Positions 1 to 5,931 of a stretch of 6,732 nucleotides of DNA are shown here, in pieces. A program made the translations under genes and the position numbers. A model generated the notes under the pieces. It had not been told where the DNA came from. It saw only the letters and a program-made list of their open reading frames with translations, and did not search any database. This stretch comes from Pseudomonadota bacterium (GTDB lineage: Bacteria; Myxococcota_A; Polyangia; Polyangiales; Polyangiaceae): NCBI GenBank assembly GCA_023411445.1, contig JAEYOT010000629.1, positions 1 through 6,732 on the forward strand, given 5' to 3'. Numbering within the stretch: position 1 is the first letter of the stretch; each line of letters opens with the position of its first letter.

Positions 1-414
1 GTCGTCCACGTGCTCCAGCACCTCCGCGGCGATGATCACGTCCACGCTGCCATTGGCAACCGCCGCGTCGGCCTCAGGCGGCGTGAGCAGCGACACGTCC
101 GTCAGCGACAGCTCGCTGACGAGCGCCTTGGCCGCCGTCAACACCAAGTCAACGCCGATCACGCGATCGAAGCGCGCGAGCGTATCGCGGAACAAGACGC
201 CGCTGCCGCACCCGAAGTCCAGCGCCACGCTGCCCTGGCCCTTCGGCGGCGCCAGGCGCCGCAGCGCCTCCACCACTACCTCCAACCTGCGCCACGCCAT
301 CCAGCGCAGCGCCGGATTCGGATGCAAGTAGCTCGGGATCGCCATCTCGGCTCGATCCTCATCCGAAAGCCCCTGGGCGATACGCTGAAGTAAGTCGGAA
401 GACACTCGTTCCAT
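1..414 (-). CDS. Class I SAM-dependent methyltransferase, N-terminal part (runs off left edge)
   Basis: This reading frame is open from an ATG at 414-412 to the window edge, giving 138 codons without a stop, so the C-terminal half is missing. The translation shows a class I Rossmann methyltransferase. Motif I is ALDFGCGSG (residues 64-72), the glycine-rich SAM loop. The end of strand 2 is VIGVDL, where D89 is the expected ribose-binding acid. The visible end, DVIIAAEVLEHVDD (125-138), is the strand-4 region typical of Methyltransf_11/25 proteins. A leader of about 60 residues precedes the fold and includes IPSYLHPNPALRWMAWRRL (26-44), a motif I associate with methyltransferases found among glycan genes (from memory). 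The substrate cannot be inferred. It is a soluble cytoplasmic enzyme by appearance, with no signal peptide or membrane helix. No strong Shine-Dalgarno precedes the ATG, and the frame stays open upstream, so the start is moderately certain. It is transcribed away from the lipoprotein gene at 641. Confidence 0.85.
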   Translation of the reverse strand, partial: MERVSSDLLQRIAQGLSDEDRAEMAIPSYLHPNPALRWMAWRRLEVVVEALRRLAPPKGQGSVALDFGCGSGVLFRDTLARFDRVIGVDLVLTAAKALVSELSLTDVSLLTPPEADAAVANGSVDVIIAAEVLEHVDD

Positions 415-508
415 GGCAAAACCGGCTGGAGCCTTACTCCGGCGAGGCGCCGAGTCGACCCAAATCGACAGAAAATCGCCGCGCCCTCGCACGCCGCGCG
501 TTCGGTGA

Positions 509-536
509 ACGTCCGAAGACGTCCGCCAGACGTCCG
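509..536. promoter_or_regulatory. Three helically phased ACGTCCG heptamers in the divergent intergenic gap
   Basis: The heptamer ACGTCCG occurs at 509-515, 519-525 and 530-536, with starts 10 and 11 bases apart, so all three copies lie on the same face of the helix. The second and third extend to GACGTCCG. They sit near the middle of the 226-base gap between the divergent methyltransferase (start 414) and lipoprotein (start 641), where a shared operator would be expected. The repeats are seen directly; binding by a regulator is inference. I could not identify a convincing -35/-10 pair in this gap, and nothing in it looks coding. Confidence 0.35.
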
Positions 537-628
537 GGCGCCGTGGGTAGCGATGCCGCGCTCCCCGTACGCGCCGAAGAAGCTGCACGCGGCATCATGG
601 AACACCGCTTGCTCTCAGCGCGCTTCCG

Positions 629-634
629 AAAGGA
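629..634 (+). promoter_or_regulatory. Shine-Dalgarno of the lipoprotein gene
   Basis: AAAGGA lies six bases upstream of the ATG at 641, a good ribosome binding site at normal spacing. It supports 641 as the start and indicates that the gene was once, or still is, translated despite the downstream frame breaks. Confidence 0.6.
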
Positions 635-640
635 CGCGAT

Positions 641-1429
641 ATGAGAAATCCTTGTCTGCGTTTCATGGTAGCGAGCGCGCTTTGCTTGCTGAGCGTGGGT
701 TGTGGAGAAGCTTCGAGCGAGGACGTCTCCGAGCTGCAGCTGAAGGCGACGTATATAGCCGGACGCGACTGGCCACAATCGGACGGCGTCGTCACGATTC
801 CGTATGAGCTCACAGCGGATATTCCAAGCGCCGTGCGCGCCGAATTCCTCTCCGTAGCGAAGTACGTCACAACGGCAACGAGTCAGCGCTTCCAGTTCGT
901 GCCGTGGACGAACCAACAGCAGAAGCTGCGACTCGAGGGTCGAAGCTCTTGGTCCGAAAACGTCGCCAGTTGCCCAGCTCGAACATGTAGTTTTCGATTG
1001 TCTCACATCGTCGGAGTCGCCCACGTTCGAGACGGGTCGAGCGCTCCCATCCGTGTCTACTTCGCGGACGGCACGATGCGCCGCGCGAGCTTGGATGACT
1101 TGTCACCGTCTGGCGCCGAGAACTCGGAGGTCACGTTCCCGCTGAATCCGCAGACTGGCGACCCCTATACCGCCGATGACCTCGCTGCTGTCGGTTGGTC
1201 TGGCTACATCATCGCCTGGTACAAGAATGGCTACGTCTCGAAAGGGACGGAGACGAACCTCGGTTCCATCACCTCACCAACCCCCTACACCAGGTACTCC
1301 TACGAGGAGCCCGGACCGCTCGGGCCCCTGAAGATCTACCTTACGCTAGCCGGCGTGGCGATCTGGCTCGACACGAAACCGGCACCGTGGAAGAGGTCAA
1401 CGTCCAACTGCCCTCCGTCAATGGGATAA
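641..1429 (+). CDS. Lipoprotein, literal 5' reading frame ending at a premature TAA
   Basis: Read without frame correction, the gene gives 262 residues. The signal peptide is MRNPCLRFMVASALCLLSVG followed by C21, a good lipobox. Next come the astacin-like segment (about 44-100), one divergent repeat unit (SHIVGVAHVRDG, 121-132, with VYFADG, 139-144), a clear unit (PYTADDLAAVGW then IIAWYKNGYVSKGTETNL, 175-207), and the start of a third (IYLTLAGVAIWLD, 232-244). After residue 242 the sequence stops resembling the family (KPAPWKRSTSNCPPSMG) while the neighbouring frame continues it with GTVEEVNVQLP. This is why the stop at 1427-1429 is judged premature. This entry records what would be translated if the bases are correct; the entry for the whole damaged gene gives the interpretation. 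Confidence 0.55.
   Translation: MRNPCLRFMVASALCLLSVGCGEASSEDVSELQLKATYIAGRDWPQSDGVVTIPYELTADIPSAVRAEFLSVAKYVTTATSQRFQFVPWTNQQQKLRLEGRSSWSENVASCPARTCSFRLSHIVGVAHVRDGSSAPIRVYFADGTMRRASLDDLSPSGAENSEVTFPLNPQTGDPYTADDLAAVGWSGYIIAWYKNGYVSKGTETNLGSITSPTPYTRYSYEEPGPLGPLKIYLTLAGVAIWLDTKPAPWKRSTSNCPPSMG
1366..1381 (+). other. First frame break (apparent one-base loss)
   Basis: Family-like sequence ends in one frame with GVAIW at 1366 and resumes in the frame one base back with GTVEEVNVQLP from 1381. Adding a single base near 1379-1381 gives AIWLDTKPGTVEEV, a good match to the repeat pattern of an aromatic core followed by a G-T-V turn. The local bases (ACGAAACCGGC) hold no X-XXY-YYZ slippery heptamer in the upstream frame, which argues against programmed -1 frameshifting. 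Confidence 0.55.
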
Positions 1430-1758
1430 CCGCCATCCCTTCGGACATCGTGGGCATGGCAATCAGCGACGGCTCGACGCTGACGTGGTTCAAGTCCAAC
1501 GCGGGCTCTTGCGCTTCCGGCTTGTACCAGGTGCGCGGCAGCTACACCTCGCTCGCGTCCCTGTCATCCGCTTCATGCGTGTCGCTCCCCAGCGGCTACA
1601 CCGCCAACGACATTCGTGAGCTATCGCGCTATCGCTTCAACAACGCCACGCGCATGTTGACCGTCTACGCCGACGGGAAGTACAGCATCGGTACGCCGAC
1701 GAATCTTGTCGCCGTCAGCCAGGCAACATTCAGCGTCCCACTGGCGCCGCTCGGATTC

Positions 1759-1775
1759 CCGTCGGCCCATTCCCG
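1759..1775 (+). other. Second frame break (apparent one-base gain)
   Basis: The middle frame is family-like through FSVPLAPLGF (ending 1758). It then degenerates to PSAHSRRGEDPGVYAA and stops at 1807-1809. The original frame resumes with PDAERILGFTLRDSDAYFFL from about 1772. Removing one base in this stretch, which contains several CCC runs, restores continuity. It exactly compensates the first break. Confidence 0.5.
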
Positions 1776-1956
1776 ACGCGGAGAGGATCCTGGGGTTTAC
1801 GCTGCGTGACAGCGACGCTTACTTCTTCCTGGGCTGCGAAGACGGCGCCACTTGTCAGGGCGACGAGTACCGCCTCGTTCGGGTAGCCAACTTCGTGGAC
1901 GGGTTGCCCGAGCAGTATCGCTGACGTCGGGCTCGGCGAGCATCGCGCGGCTTGGC

Positions 1957-2340
1957 TCACCACTGGAGCATGAGGGTCGGCGCTCCCGACCTCAAGCCCA
2001 TCGGGCGTGGCTTGGAGCCGTCCATGCATGCATCACCCGAAGCGCACCCGGCAGCCGCGCAGTCGGCAACCGAGCCGCCAACGGCCGAGCTGCCACCGGC
2101 AGGGGGGTCAGGGCGCCCACCGTCCGCGCTGGGCTCCGCAGGAGCGCCCCCCTCACCTCCCGCTCCGCCCTCGGTCAATGGCAAGGCCCCAGCTTCCCCG
2201 CCGAGGAGCGGCGACTCGTCCGACGATTCGCCCCCGCCTCCCTGATAGGGGAGCGGATGGCGCGTCGTGGAGTGACAGGCGCCGGCGGTCAGCCCTCCGA
2301 GAAGCAGCCCGACCGCACACCCTCTTGCTGCCATCGGCAT
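1957..2340 (-). CDS. Small Gly-rich, probably secreted lipoprotein of unknown function
   Basis: This 127-residue frame starts MPMAARGCAVGLLLGGLTAGAC: a short basic end, a hydrophobic core and a Cys (C22) in a weak lipobox (A-G-A-C). That suggests export and lipid anchoring, or type I cleavage nearby. Residues 33-90 are a low-complexity Gly/Ser/Ala/Pro linker with acidic residues (GGGGESSDESP, TEGGAGGEGGAPAEP), a style common in secreted myxobacterial proteins. A Cys-containing tail follows (VADCAAAGCASGDACMDG, C94, C99, C105). It then ends in a chain with no evident fold (GLRSGAPTLMLQW), as if a longer Cys-rich domain had been cut short. The frame is favoured over plus-strand frames here because only it has a signal peptide and a sensible linker. 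No strong Shine-Dalgarno precedes 2340; a second ATG lies two codons in. It converges on the lipoprotein gene ending at 1924 and is divergent from the GT2 gene at 2447. No recognised family. Confidence 0.5.
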   Translation of the reverse strand: MPMAARGCAVGLLLGGLTAGACHSTTRHPLPYQGGGGESSDESPLLGGEAGALPLTEGGAGGEGGAPAEPSADGGRPDPPAGGSSAVGGSVADCAAAGCASGDACMDGSKPRPMGLRSGAPTLMLQW

Positions 2341-2446
2341 GCGACTTTAGCCGACGGCGAAGGCGACGCAAGCGCTCGGCGGCGCTGGAAATGGCTACAA
2401 AAGCAGTCGCGCGTGCATCTTCCGCGGGATAGGCTCCGCGCGCCCC
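2341..2446. other. Divergent intergenic gap between Gly-rich lipoprotein and GT2 gene
   Basis: These 106 bases separate two genes transcribed away from each other, so promoters for both are expected here. I see only a short 5-bp inverted repeat (AGCGC at 2371-2375, GCGCT at 2382-2386) and an A-rich patch (CTACAAAAGC near 2395-2404), and no supportable -35/-10 pair. GGGATAGG at 2426-2433 is a loose ribosome binding site, 13 bases from the ATG at 2447. Confidence 0.3.
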
Positions 2447-3490
2447 ATGAACCCGTTGTCCCCGGCCCACCAACCAAGCGCCCTGACATCAGCGGGCAAA
2501 CGTCTGCTCGTGATCATGCCCGCGCTCAACGAGGCGGCCACGATAGGGCCCGTGCTCGATCGGGTCCCGCGTGACATCCCGGGCATCGCCTCGGTGGAGC
2601 TCTTGGTTGTCGACGATGGCTCGACGGACGACACCGTCAAGATCTCGCAGGCGGCAGGCGCCAGCGTGATCTCGCACGGCAAGAACCGCGGCGTCGGCGC
2701 GGCGATGCAGACGGGCCTCGACGAGGCGGTCCGCCGTGGGGTGGACTTCGCTGTCAACGTGGACTCCGATGGGCAGTTCGCGCCGGAGGACATCCCCAAG
2801 CTGCTGGCGCCGCTGGTCGCCGGGGAAACGGACTTCGCGACGGCGTCACGCTTCAAGGACCCGAAGCTGGTACCGGTGATGCCTACCGTGAAGCGCTTCG
2901 GCAACTGGGGCATGGCCAAGATGGTCAGCTACATCGTCGGGCAGAAATTCGACGACGTGAGCTGCGGCTTCCGCGCCTACACGCGCGAGACGTTGCTGCA
3001 GCTGGTGCTGTCCGGTGCCTTCACCTACACGCAAGAGATGCTGCTGGTGTTGGGCCAGAAGGGCATGCGCATGCTGGAGGTGCCGATGGTGGTGCGCGGC
3101 GTGCGCGAGCACGGCAAGTCGCGCGTGGCTTCGAATCTGTTTCGCTACGCCTACCGTACGTCGTCCATCATCTTCAGCTGCGTGAGGGACTTCTCGCCGG
3201 GCACGTTCTTCAACGTCTCGGCCCTGCTCCTCTCGTTGTTGGCGGTCGCGTTCGCCGCCTTCTTCGTGATCCACCGCTTGATCGCCGGGCAGTTCACGCC
3301 GCACATCTGGGCGGGCTTCACGGCCGCCTTCTTGTTCGGTCTCTCCTTCATGACCTTCGGCCTGGGTCAGGTCGCGGCCATGGTGGCGCGCATCCGCCGG
3401 ATTCAAGATCGCGAGCTGTACCTGCTCCGAAAGTACCTCGATCACGCGGAGCCGGGCCGCGCGCCGTCACGGCTCGGTGCGCCGGACTGA
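2447..3490 (+). CDS. Family 2 glycosyltransferase, polyprenyl-phosphate sugar synthase type, with C-terminal membrane anchor
   Basis: The 347-residue protein should transfer a sugar from a nucleotide donor, on the cytoplasmic face, probably to a polyprenyl phosphate (DPM1/ArnC-like). The GT-A fold is complete: LLVIMPALNEAATIG (20-34) is the first nucleotide-binding strand, VVDDGSTD (54-61) the second. VDSDGQ (105-110) is the metal-binding DxD region, SRFKD (134-138) and DDVSCGFRAY (169-178) line the active site, and TQE (195-197) lies before the helix that usually holds the catalytic acid. Two hydrophobic helices follow (about 253-275 and 287-315), then a basic tail, RIRRIQDRELYLLRKYL. This catalytic-domain-plus-two-helices layout is typical of polyprenyl-phosphate mannosyl/glucosyl transferases. 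The ATG at 2447 is chosen because the next ATG, at 2516, would cut the first strand. The stop lies four bases before the next ATG, so this gene and the GT-C gene are probably cotranscribed. The sugar identity is not determinable. Confidence 0.88.
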   Translation: MNPLSPAHQPSALTSAGKRLLVIMPALNEAATIGPVLDRVPRDIPGIASVELLVVDDGSTDDTVKISQAAGASVISHGKNRGVGAAMQTGLDEAVRRGVDFAVNVDSDGQFAPEDIPKLLAPLVAGETDFATASRFKDPKLVPVMPTVKRFGNWGMAKMVSYIVGQKFDDVSCGFRAYTRETLLQLVLSGAFTYTQEMLLVLGQKGMRMLEVPMVVRGVREHGKSRVASNLFRYAYRTSSIIFSCVRDFSPGTFFNVSALLLSLLAVAFAAFFVIHRLIAGQFTPHIWAGFTAAFLFGLSFMTFGLGQVAAMVARIRRIQDRELYLLRKYLDHAEPGRAPSRLGAPD

Positions 3491-3494
3491 GCTG

Positions 3495-4961
3495 ATGCTG
3501 CGCGTGCCTGCGATCAGCGAGCGGAGCGGTCGCTACCTGATCAGCGTCCTGCTACTGCTCAAGCTCCTGGTGTTGGGCTGGAACGCCTACGCCTACGACG
3601 GACGCACCTACGACGAAGGTCGACACGAAGACCGCGCCGTGTTCGCCGGCTTGCGACCCGGCGAGCTGGCGTACGACCCGCCACTTTATTACCTGCCGGC
3701 AGGGCTGGCGACGCTGCCAGACGGAGTGACGCGCGCTGAGCGCTTCGCAGCCGAAGTGGAAGCGCCCCGCGGCAAGCGCGCGCGCATCGGCAAGACGGAG
3801 AGAGCCTTCCGCGCGCATTTGCTCGACCTGCTGCGCTACAGCAACTTGTTGTGGGTCGGCGGGTTCTACCTCGGGTGGATCGGCTACGCCCTGCCGCGGC
3901 TGCTCGGCGGCTTCGGCGATCGCTGGTTCCTGGCGTCGCTGCTGCTGCTCACGTTGCCTGGCTTCCAGAAGGTGGCCGCGATGTCGCACCCGGAGAACCT
4001 GCTGCTGGCAGCGTCGACGCTTTCGACCTGCGTCTGGCTCCGGCTGCGCGAAGGCGGCGTCCAGCGACCTGAGCTATGGCTGGCTGGCTTCGCGCTCGCC
4101 ACCGCGCTCGTCGGCCTCACGCGTCCAACCGCGCTGGTACCGGTGATCGTTTTCACGGCGCTGGGCCTCGTCTACGCGCGGCGTCTAGCCGGCCCGACTC
4201 CGAGCCGGTGGCTGCCGCGCGCGGCCGCGTTAGTGCTGCTCGTGGCAGCGGTCAGCGGCAGCTGGTACTTCATCCGCTACCAGCGCACCGGCGCCGTGAC
4301 AGAGTTCATGACCCAAGAGGCGGCCGAGCGAGCACGCGCGAGCAAGGCAGGCTTCAACTACGCGGGGTACTTCGTGAGCTTCCGCGCCAAGCCACTCTTG
4401 GCGACGCCGCACGACGGCATGGGCGGCGAGCCGGACGCCGACGGCAGGGTGCCGCGACAAGACTCGTTCTTCACCGTGCTGTACTCGGACGTGTGGGGCG
4501 ACCACTGGCTGAGCTTCTCCGGTCCCAAGCACCGAGAGGGCAAGCTGTGGCCCAAGCGCACGATCTTGACGCTGGCACTGCTTTTGCCGTCTTTGCTCGC
4601 GCTGCTGCTGGGCTTCTGGGCGCGGTGCGCGGTCACGCAAGCGCGCGCGCTGTGGCGAGCGACACCAGGGGGCGCGGGCGCGCGCCTCGCGCAGCTGGGC
4701 GCCAGCCTCGAGCTAGAGCTGGTACTCCTGTCGTGGTCAGCGCTGGGCGCGCTTTTGTTCGTCTGCTGGCAAGCCGGCCCAGCGCTCTTGCCGGGCGATC
4801 AGCACAGCATCAAGTTCATTCACGTGGCGTCGCTGTTCGCGCCGGCTACTGCGCTCTTGTTCATGCGCGAGCTGCCCAAGCCGGTCACCACGCTGCTCGC
4901 AGCCTACCTGCTCTTGCTTTACTGCGCGGCCTTCCCGGTCGCGATGTACTGGCCGGCCTGA
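3495..4961 (+). CDS. Polytopic GT-C-like glycosyltransferase (PMT/ArnT-type fold)
   Basis: This integral membrane protein of 488 residues has about 10-11 hydrophobic helices (for example 14-31, 116-133, 143-159, 194-210, 241-259, 356-374, 404-426, 440-457, 463-484). The long first outer loop after helix 1 carries Y39-DEGRHED-46 and AYDPPLYYLP (59-68), acidic and aromatic motifs expected near the catalytic site of lipid-sugar-dependent GT-C enzymes. SHPEN (164-168) and LTRPTALVPV follow the usual pattern of the third to fifth helices. An extra-membrane segment of about 95 residues (260-355) holds many charged residues and SDVWGDHW (331-338). The likely role is transfer of a sugar from a polyprenyl-phosphate donor, such as that made by the GT2 upstream, to an acceptor outside the membrane; the acceptor is unknown. 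The start is set at ATG 3495, four bases after the GT2 stop with GGA nine bases upstream. A GTG at 3477 would add six residues and overlap the GT2 by 14 bases. No exact family is claimed. Confidence 0.78.
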   Translation: MLRVPAISERSGRYLISVLLLLKLLVLGWNAYAYDGRTYDEGRHEDRAVFAGLRPGELAYDPPLYYLPAGLATLPDGVTRAERFAAEVEAPRGKRARIGKTERAFRAHLLDLLRYSNLLWVGGFYLGWIGYALPRLLGGFGDRWFLASLLLLTLPGFQKVAAMSHPENLLLAASTLSTCVWLRLREGGVQRPELWLAGFALATALVGLTRPTALVPVIVFTALGLVYARRLAGPTPSRWLPRAAALVLLVAAVSGSWYFIRYQRTGAVTEFMTQEAAERARASKAGFNYAGYFVSFRAKPLLATPHDGMGGEPDADGRVPRQDSFFTVLYSDVWGDHWLSFSGPKHREGKLWPKRTILTLALLLPSLLALLLGFWARCAVTQARALWRATPGGAGARLAQLGASLELELVLLSWSALGALLFVCWQAGPALLPGDQHSIKFIHVASLFAPATALLFMRELPKPVTTLLAAYLLLLYCAAFPVAMYWPA

Positions 4962-4975
4962 AGCTGCTCAGGCCG
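4954..4975. terminator. Stem-loop shared by two convergent genes, holding both stop codons
   Basis: CGGCCTGA (4954-4961) pairs perfectly with TCAGGCCG (4968-4975) around the six-base loop AGCTGC. The left arm ends with the TGA of the GT-C gene; the right arm starts with the complement of the TGA of the epimerase gene. Because the hairpin is symmetric it would form in both transcripts. Neither side has a T-tract, so it is not a textbook intrinsic terminator. It could act as a bidirectional pausing or 3'-end-protecting hairpin. The structure is seen; the function is inferred. Confidence 0.5.
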
Positions 4976-5897
4976 AGCGCGCAAAGTACTCGATCGTTTG
5001 CCGCAGGCCGTCCTCGAAGCCCACGCGCGCGCTGACGCCCAGCTCCTGCTGCAGTCGATCCACGTTGGCGCAGATGCTCTGGATATCGTTCGGCCAAGCC
5101 GGATGCCGCTCGACCGTGATGGGGCGATGGGCCAAGCGCTGCACGGTCGCGAGCAGGTCCGCGATGGATGCGGTCCGGCCCGTGCCGACGTTGTACACGC
5201 GATGCTGCGTCGGCCGGAACGCGACGGCCAGGACGGCGTCCACCACGTCGTCGATGTAGATGAAGTCCCGCGTGACGCTGCCGTCTCCGTAGAGCTGGAC
5301 GGCGCTGCCGTGCGCGGCGGCGTGCGAGAAGCGACACGTGACGTTGGCGTAAGGGTGCTTCGGGCTCTGGCCGGGGCCATACACGTTGAAGAAGCGCAGG
5401 GCGACGTCGTCGAAGCCGAGCCGACTGCGGTACATCGAGAGCAGGTGCTCGCCCGCTAGCTTGGTAGCAGCGTAGACGGTGGTGGGGCGAGGCAAGTCCT
5501 CCTCTGACTTGAGCGGCTGCTCCGAGTTACCGTAGACGCCGGAGGTGGACGCGAACACCACGCGCGGCGCCTGGGACTTGCTGCACAGCTCCAGCACGCG
5601 CAGCAGGCCACCAACGTTGGTCGCGAAGTAGTCGTCCGGCGCCTCCAGGCTTTGGTACGCGCTGATCAACGCGGCCATGTGAAACACATGGCTGAAGCTC
5701 CCCAACTTTGGCGAAAGCTTGGCAAGGTCACGAATGTCACCCTGGACGAAGCTCACGTTCTTCAAGCCGTCCAGCTTCTTGGCATCACCCCACGATAGGT
5801 CGTCGACGACCACGACCTCCAGACCGCGCTCGACCAAGCGCGCGCTGAGATGCGCTCCGATGAAACCTGCACCACCCGTGACTAGCGCTCGCGACAA
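4968..5897 (-). CDS. NAD-dependent sugar-nucleotide epimerase/dehydratase (extended SDR, UDP-glucose 4-epimerase-like)
   Basis: The 309-residue protein is a full-length extended short-chain dehydrogenase acting on a nucleotide sugar in the cytoplasm. VTGGAGFIG (6-14) is the NAD-binding loop, VVDDLSWG (30-37) has the adenosine-ribose acids, GDIRD (53-57) contacts adenine, and HMAA (73-76) is the central strand. The catalytic residues are T118/S119 in ASTSGVYG (116-123), Y142 and K146 in VYAATK. RFFNVYGPGQ (168-177) and RDFIYIDDVVDA (210-221) are the substrate-side motifs shared by GalE, WbpP and related epimerases. The family is clear; 4-epimerase is the best guess, and a 4,6-dehydratase is less likely because the TDE-type motif is absent. 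The start is TTG at 5897-5895: it begins SRALVTGG exactly where the family begins and has a strong Shine-Dalgarno. It lies 34 bases downstream of the flippase-like gene, probably in one operon, and converges on the GT-C gene. It may supply the sugar donor for the GT2. Confidence 0.88.
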   Translation of the reverse strand: MSRALVTGGAGFIGAHLSARLVERGLEVVVVDDLSWGDAKKLDGLKNVSFVQGDIRDLAKLSPKLGSFSHVFHMAALISAYQSLEAPDDYFATNVGGLLRVLELCSKSQAPRVVFASTSGVYGNSEQPLKSEEDLPRPTTVYAATKLAGEHLLSMYRSRLGFDDVALRFFNVYGPGQSPKHPYANVTCRFSHAAAHGSAVQLYGDGSVTRDFIYIDDVVDAVLAVAFRPTQHRVYNVGTGRTASIADLLATVQRLAHRPITVERHPAWPNDIQSICANVDRLQQELGVSARVGFEDGLRQTIEYFARSA

Positions 5898-5902
5898 CGT
5901 TT

Positions 5903-5909
5903 ACCTCTC
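5903..5909 (-). promoter_or_regulatory. Strong Shine-Dalgarno that fixes a TTG start
   Basis: On the minus strand GAGAGGT lies five bases upstream of TTG at 5897-5895. No ATG or GTG precedes the NAD-binding loop in a sensible position, so this site decides the rare start codon of the epimerase. Confidence 0.65.
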
Positions 5910-5931
5910 GTGGCGGACCGTATCAGCTCCC

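Larger units (their letters stand above)
995..1912 (+). repeat. Tandem protein repeat units of about 50 residues
   Basis: About six diverged units can be lined up after frame correction. Shared elements are a Pro/Leu-rich lead-in, a hydrophobic strand ([IL]-[VL]-G-[VMF]-[AT] in three units), an aromatic strand (VYF, AWY, TWF, TVY, YFF in five of them), a D/N-G turn in several, and a following G...L strand. Examples are HIVGVAHV...VYFADG, PYTADDL...AWYKNGYVSKGTETNL, SDIVGMAISDGSTLTWF, YTANDI...LTVYADGKYSIGTPTNL and RILGFTLRDSDAYFFL. The second and fifth of these are the most alike (YTA[DN]D and GT.TNL shared). The repetition is at protein level only; no long nucleotide identity is visible, so the duplication is old. 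Short beta-strand repeats of this kind may form a propeller-like or sandwich structure, but that is inference. Confidence 0.5.
641..1924 (+). pseudogene. Frameshifted astacin-like (M12A) lipoprotein with C-terminal repeat units
   Basis: The coding sequence changes frame twice. The first frame carries recognisable protein to about 1366. The next frame (one base back) carries it from about 1381 to 1758. The first frame then resumes from about 1772 to the stop at 1922-1924. The shifts cancel (1284 bases = 428 codons), so one missing base and one extra base explain the pattern. The corrected protein starts with a lipoprotein signal peptide ending LLSVGC (C21). Residues 44-100 resemble the start of an astacin domain: a DWP...GVVTIPYEL strand, a helix, then TATSQRFQFVPW. 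The zinc motif HExxHxxGxxH is absent in all frames. From about residue 119 there are tandem units of about 50 residues built on 'IVG-A...WY.DG...G...L', known to me from secreted myxobacterial M12 proteins. The last unit, with GCEDGATCQGDEYR, closes the protein. It may be a decayed gene or an intact gene with two sequencing errors. If made, it would be anchored at the cell surface or periplasm; its function is unknown. Confidence 0.65.

Noticed and set aside
604..640. TTGCTC as a possible -35 element upstream of the lipoprotein gene
   Set aside because: No acceptable -10 at the right distance, and it overlaps the leader and ribosome binding site.
1366..1381. Programmed -1 ribosomal frameshift at the first frame break
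   Set aside because: No slippery heptamer is present, and a second opposite shift would also be required.
2024..2033. Palindrome ATGCATGCAT
   Set aside because: It lies inside the coding sequence of the Gly-rich lipoprotein (DACMD codons) and has no partner site; probably chance.
1852..2574. Long plus-strand frame across the Gly-rich lipoprotein and the start of the GT2 gene
   Set aside because: It is Arg/Pro/Ala-rich with no family-like segment and overlaps two better supported genes; it is a by-product of high GC.
2846..3445. 199-codon antisense frame across the GT2 gene
   Set aside because: His/Arg/Glu-rich mirror of the GT2 codons, with no signal or fold.
4076..5035. 319-codon plus-strand frame inside the GT-C gene
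   Set aside because: Arg/Ala-rich shadow of a strongly hydrophobic, clearly coding frame; no motifs.
5304..5334. GC-rich near-palindromic stretches within the epimerase gene
   Set aside because: Explained by third-position GC bias in Ala and His codons; no stem longer than expected for the composition.
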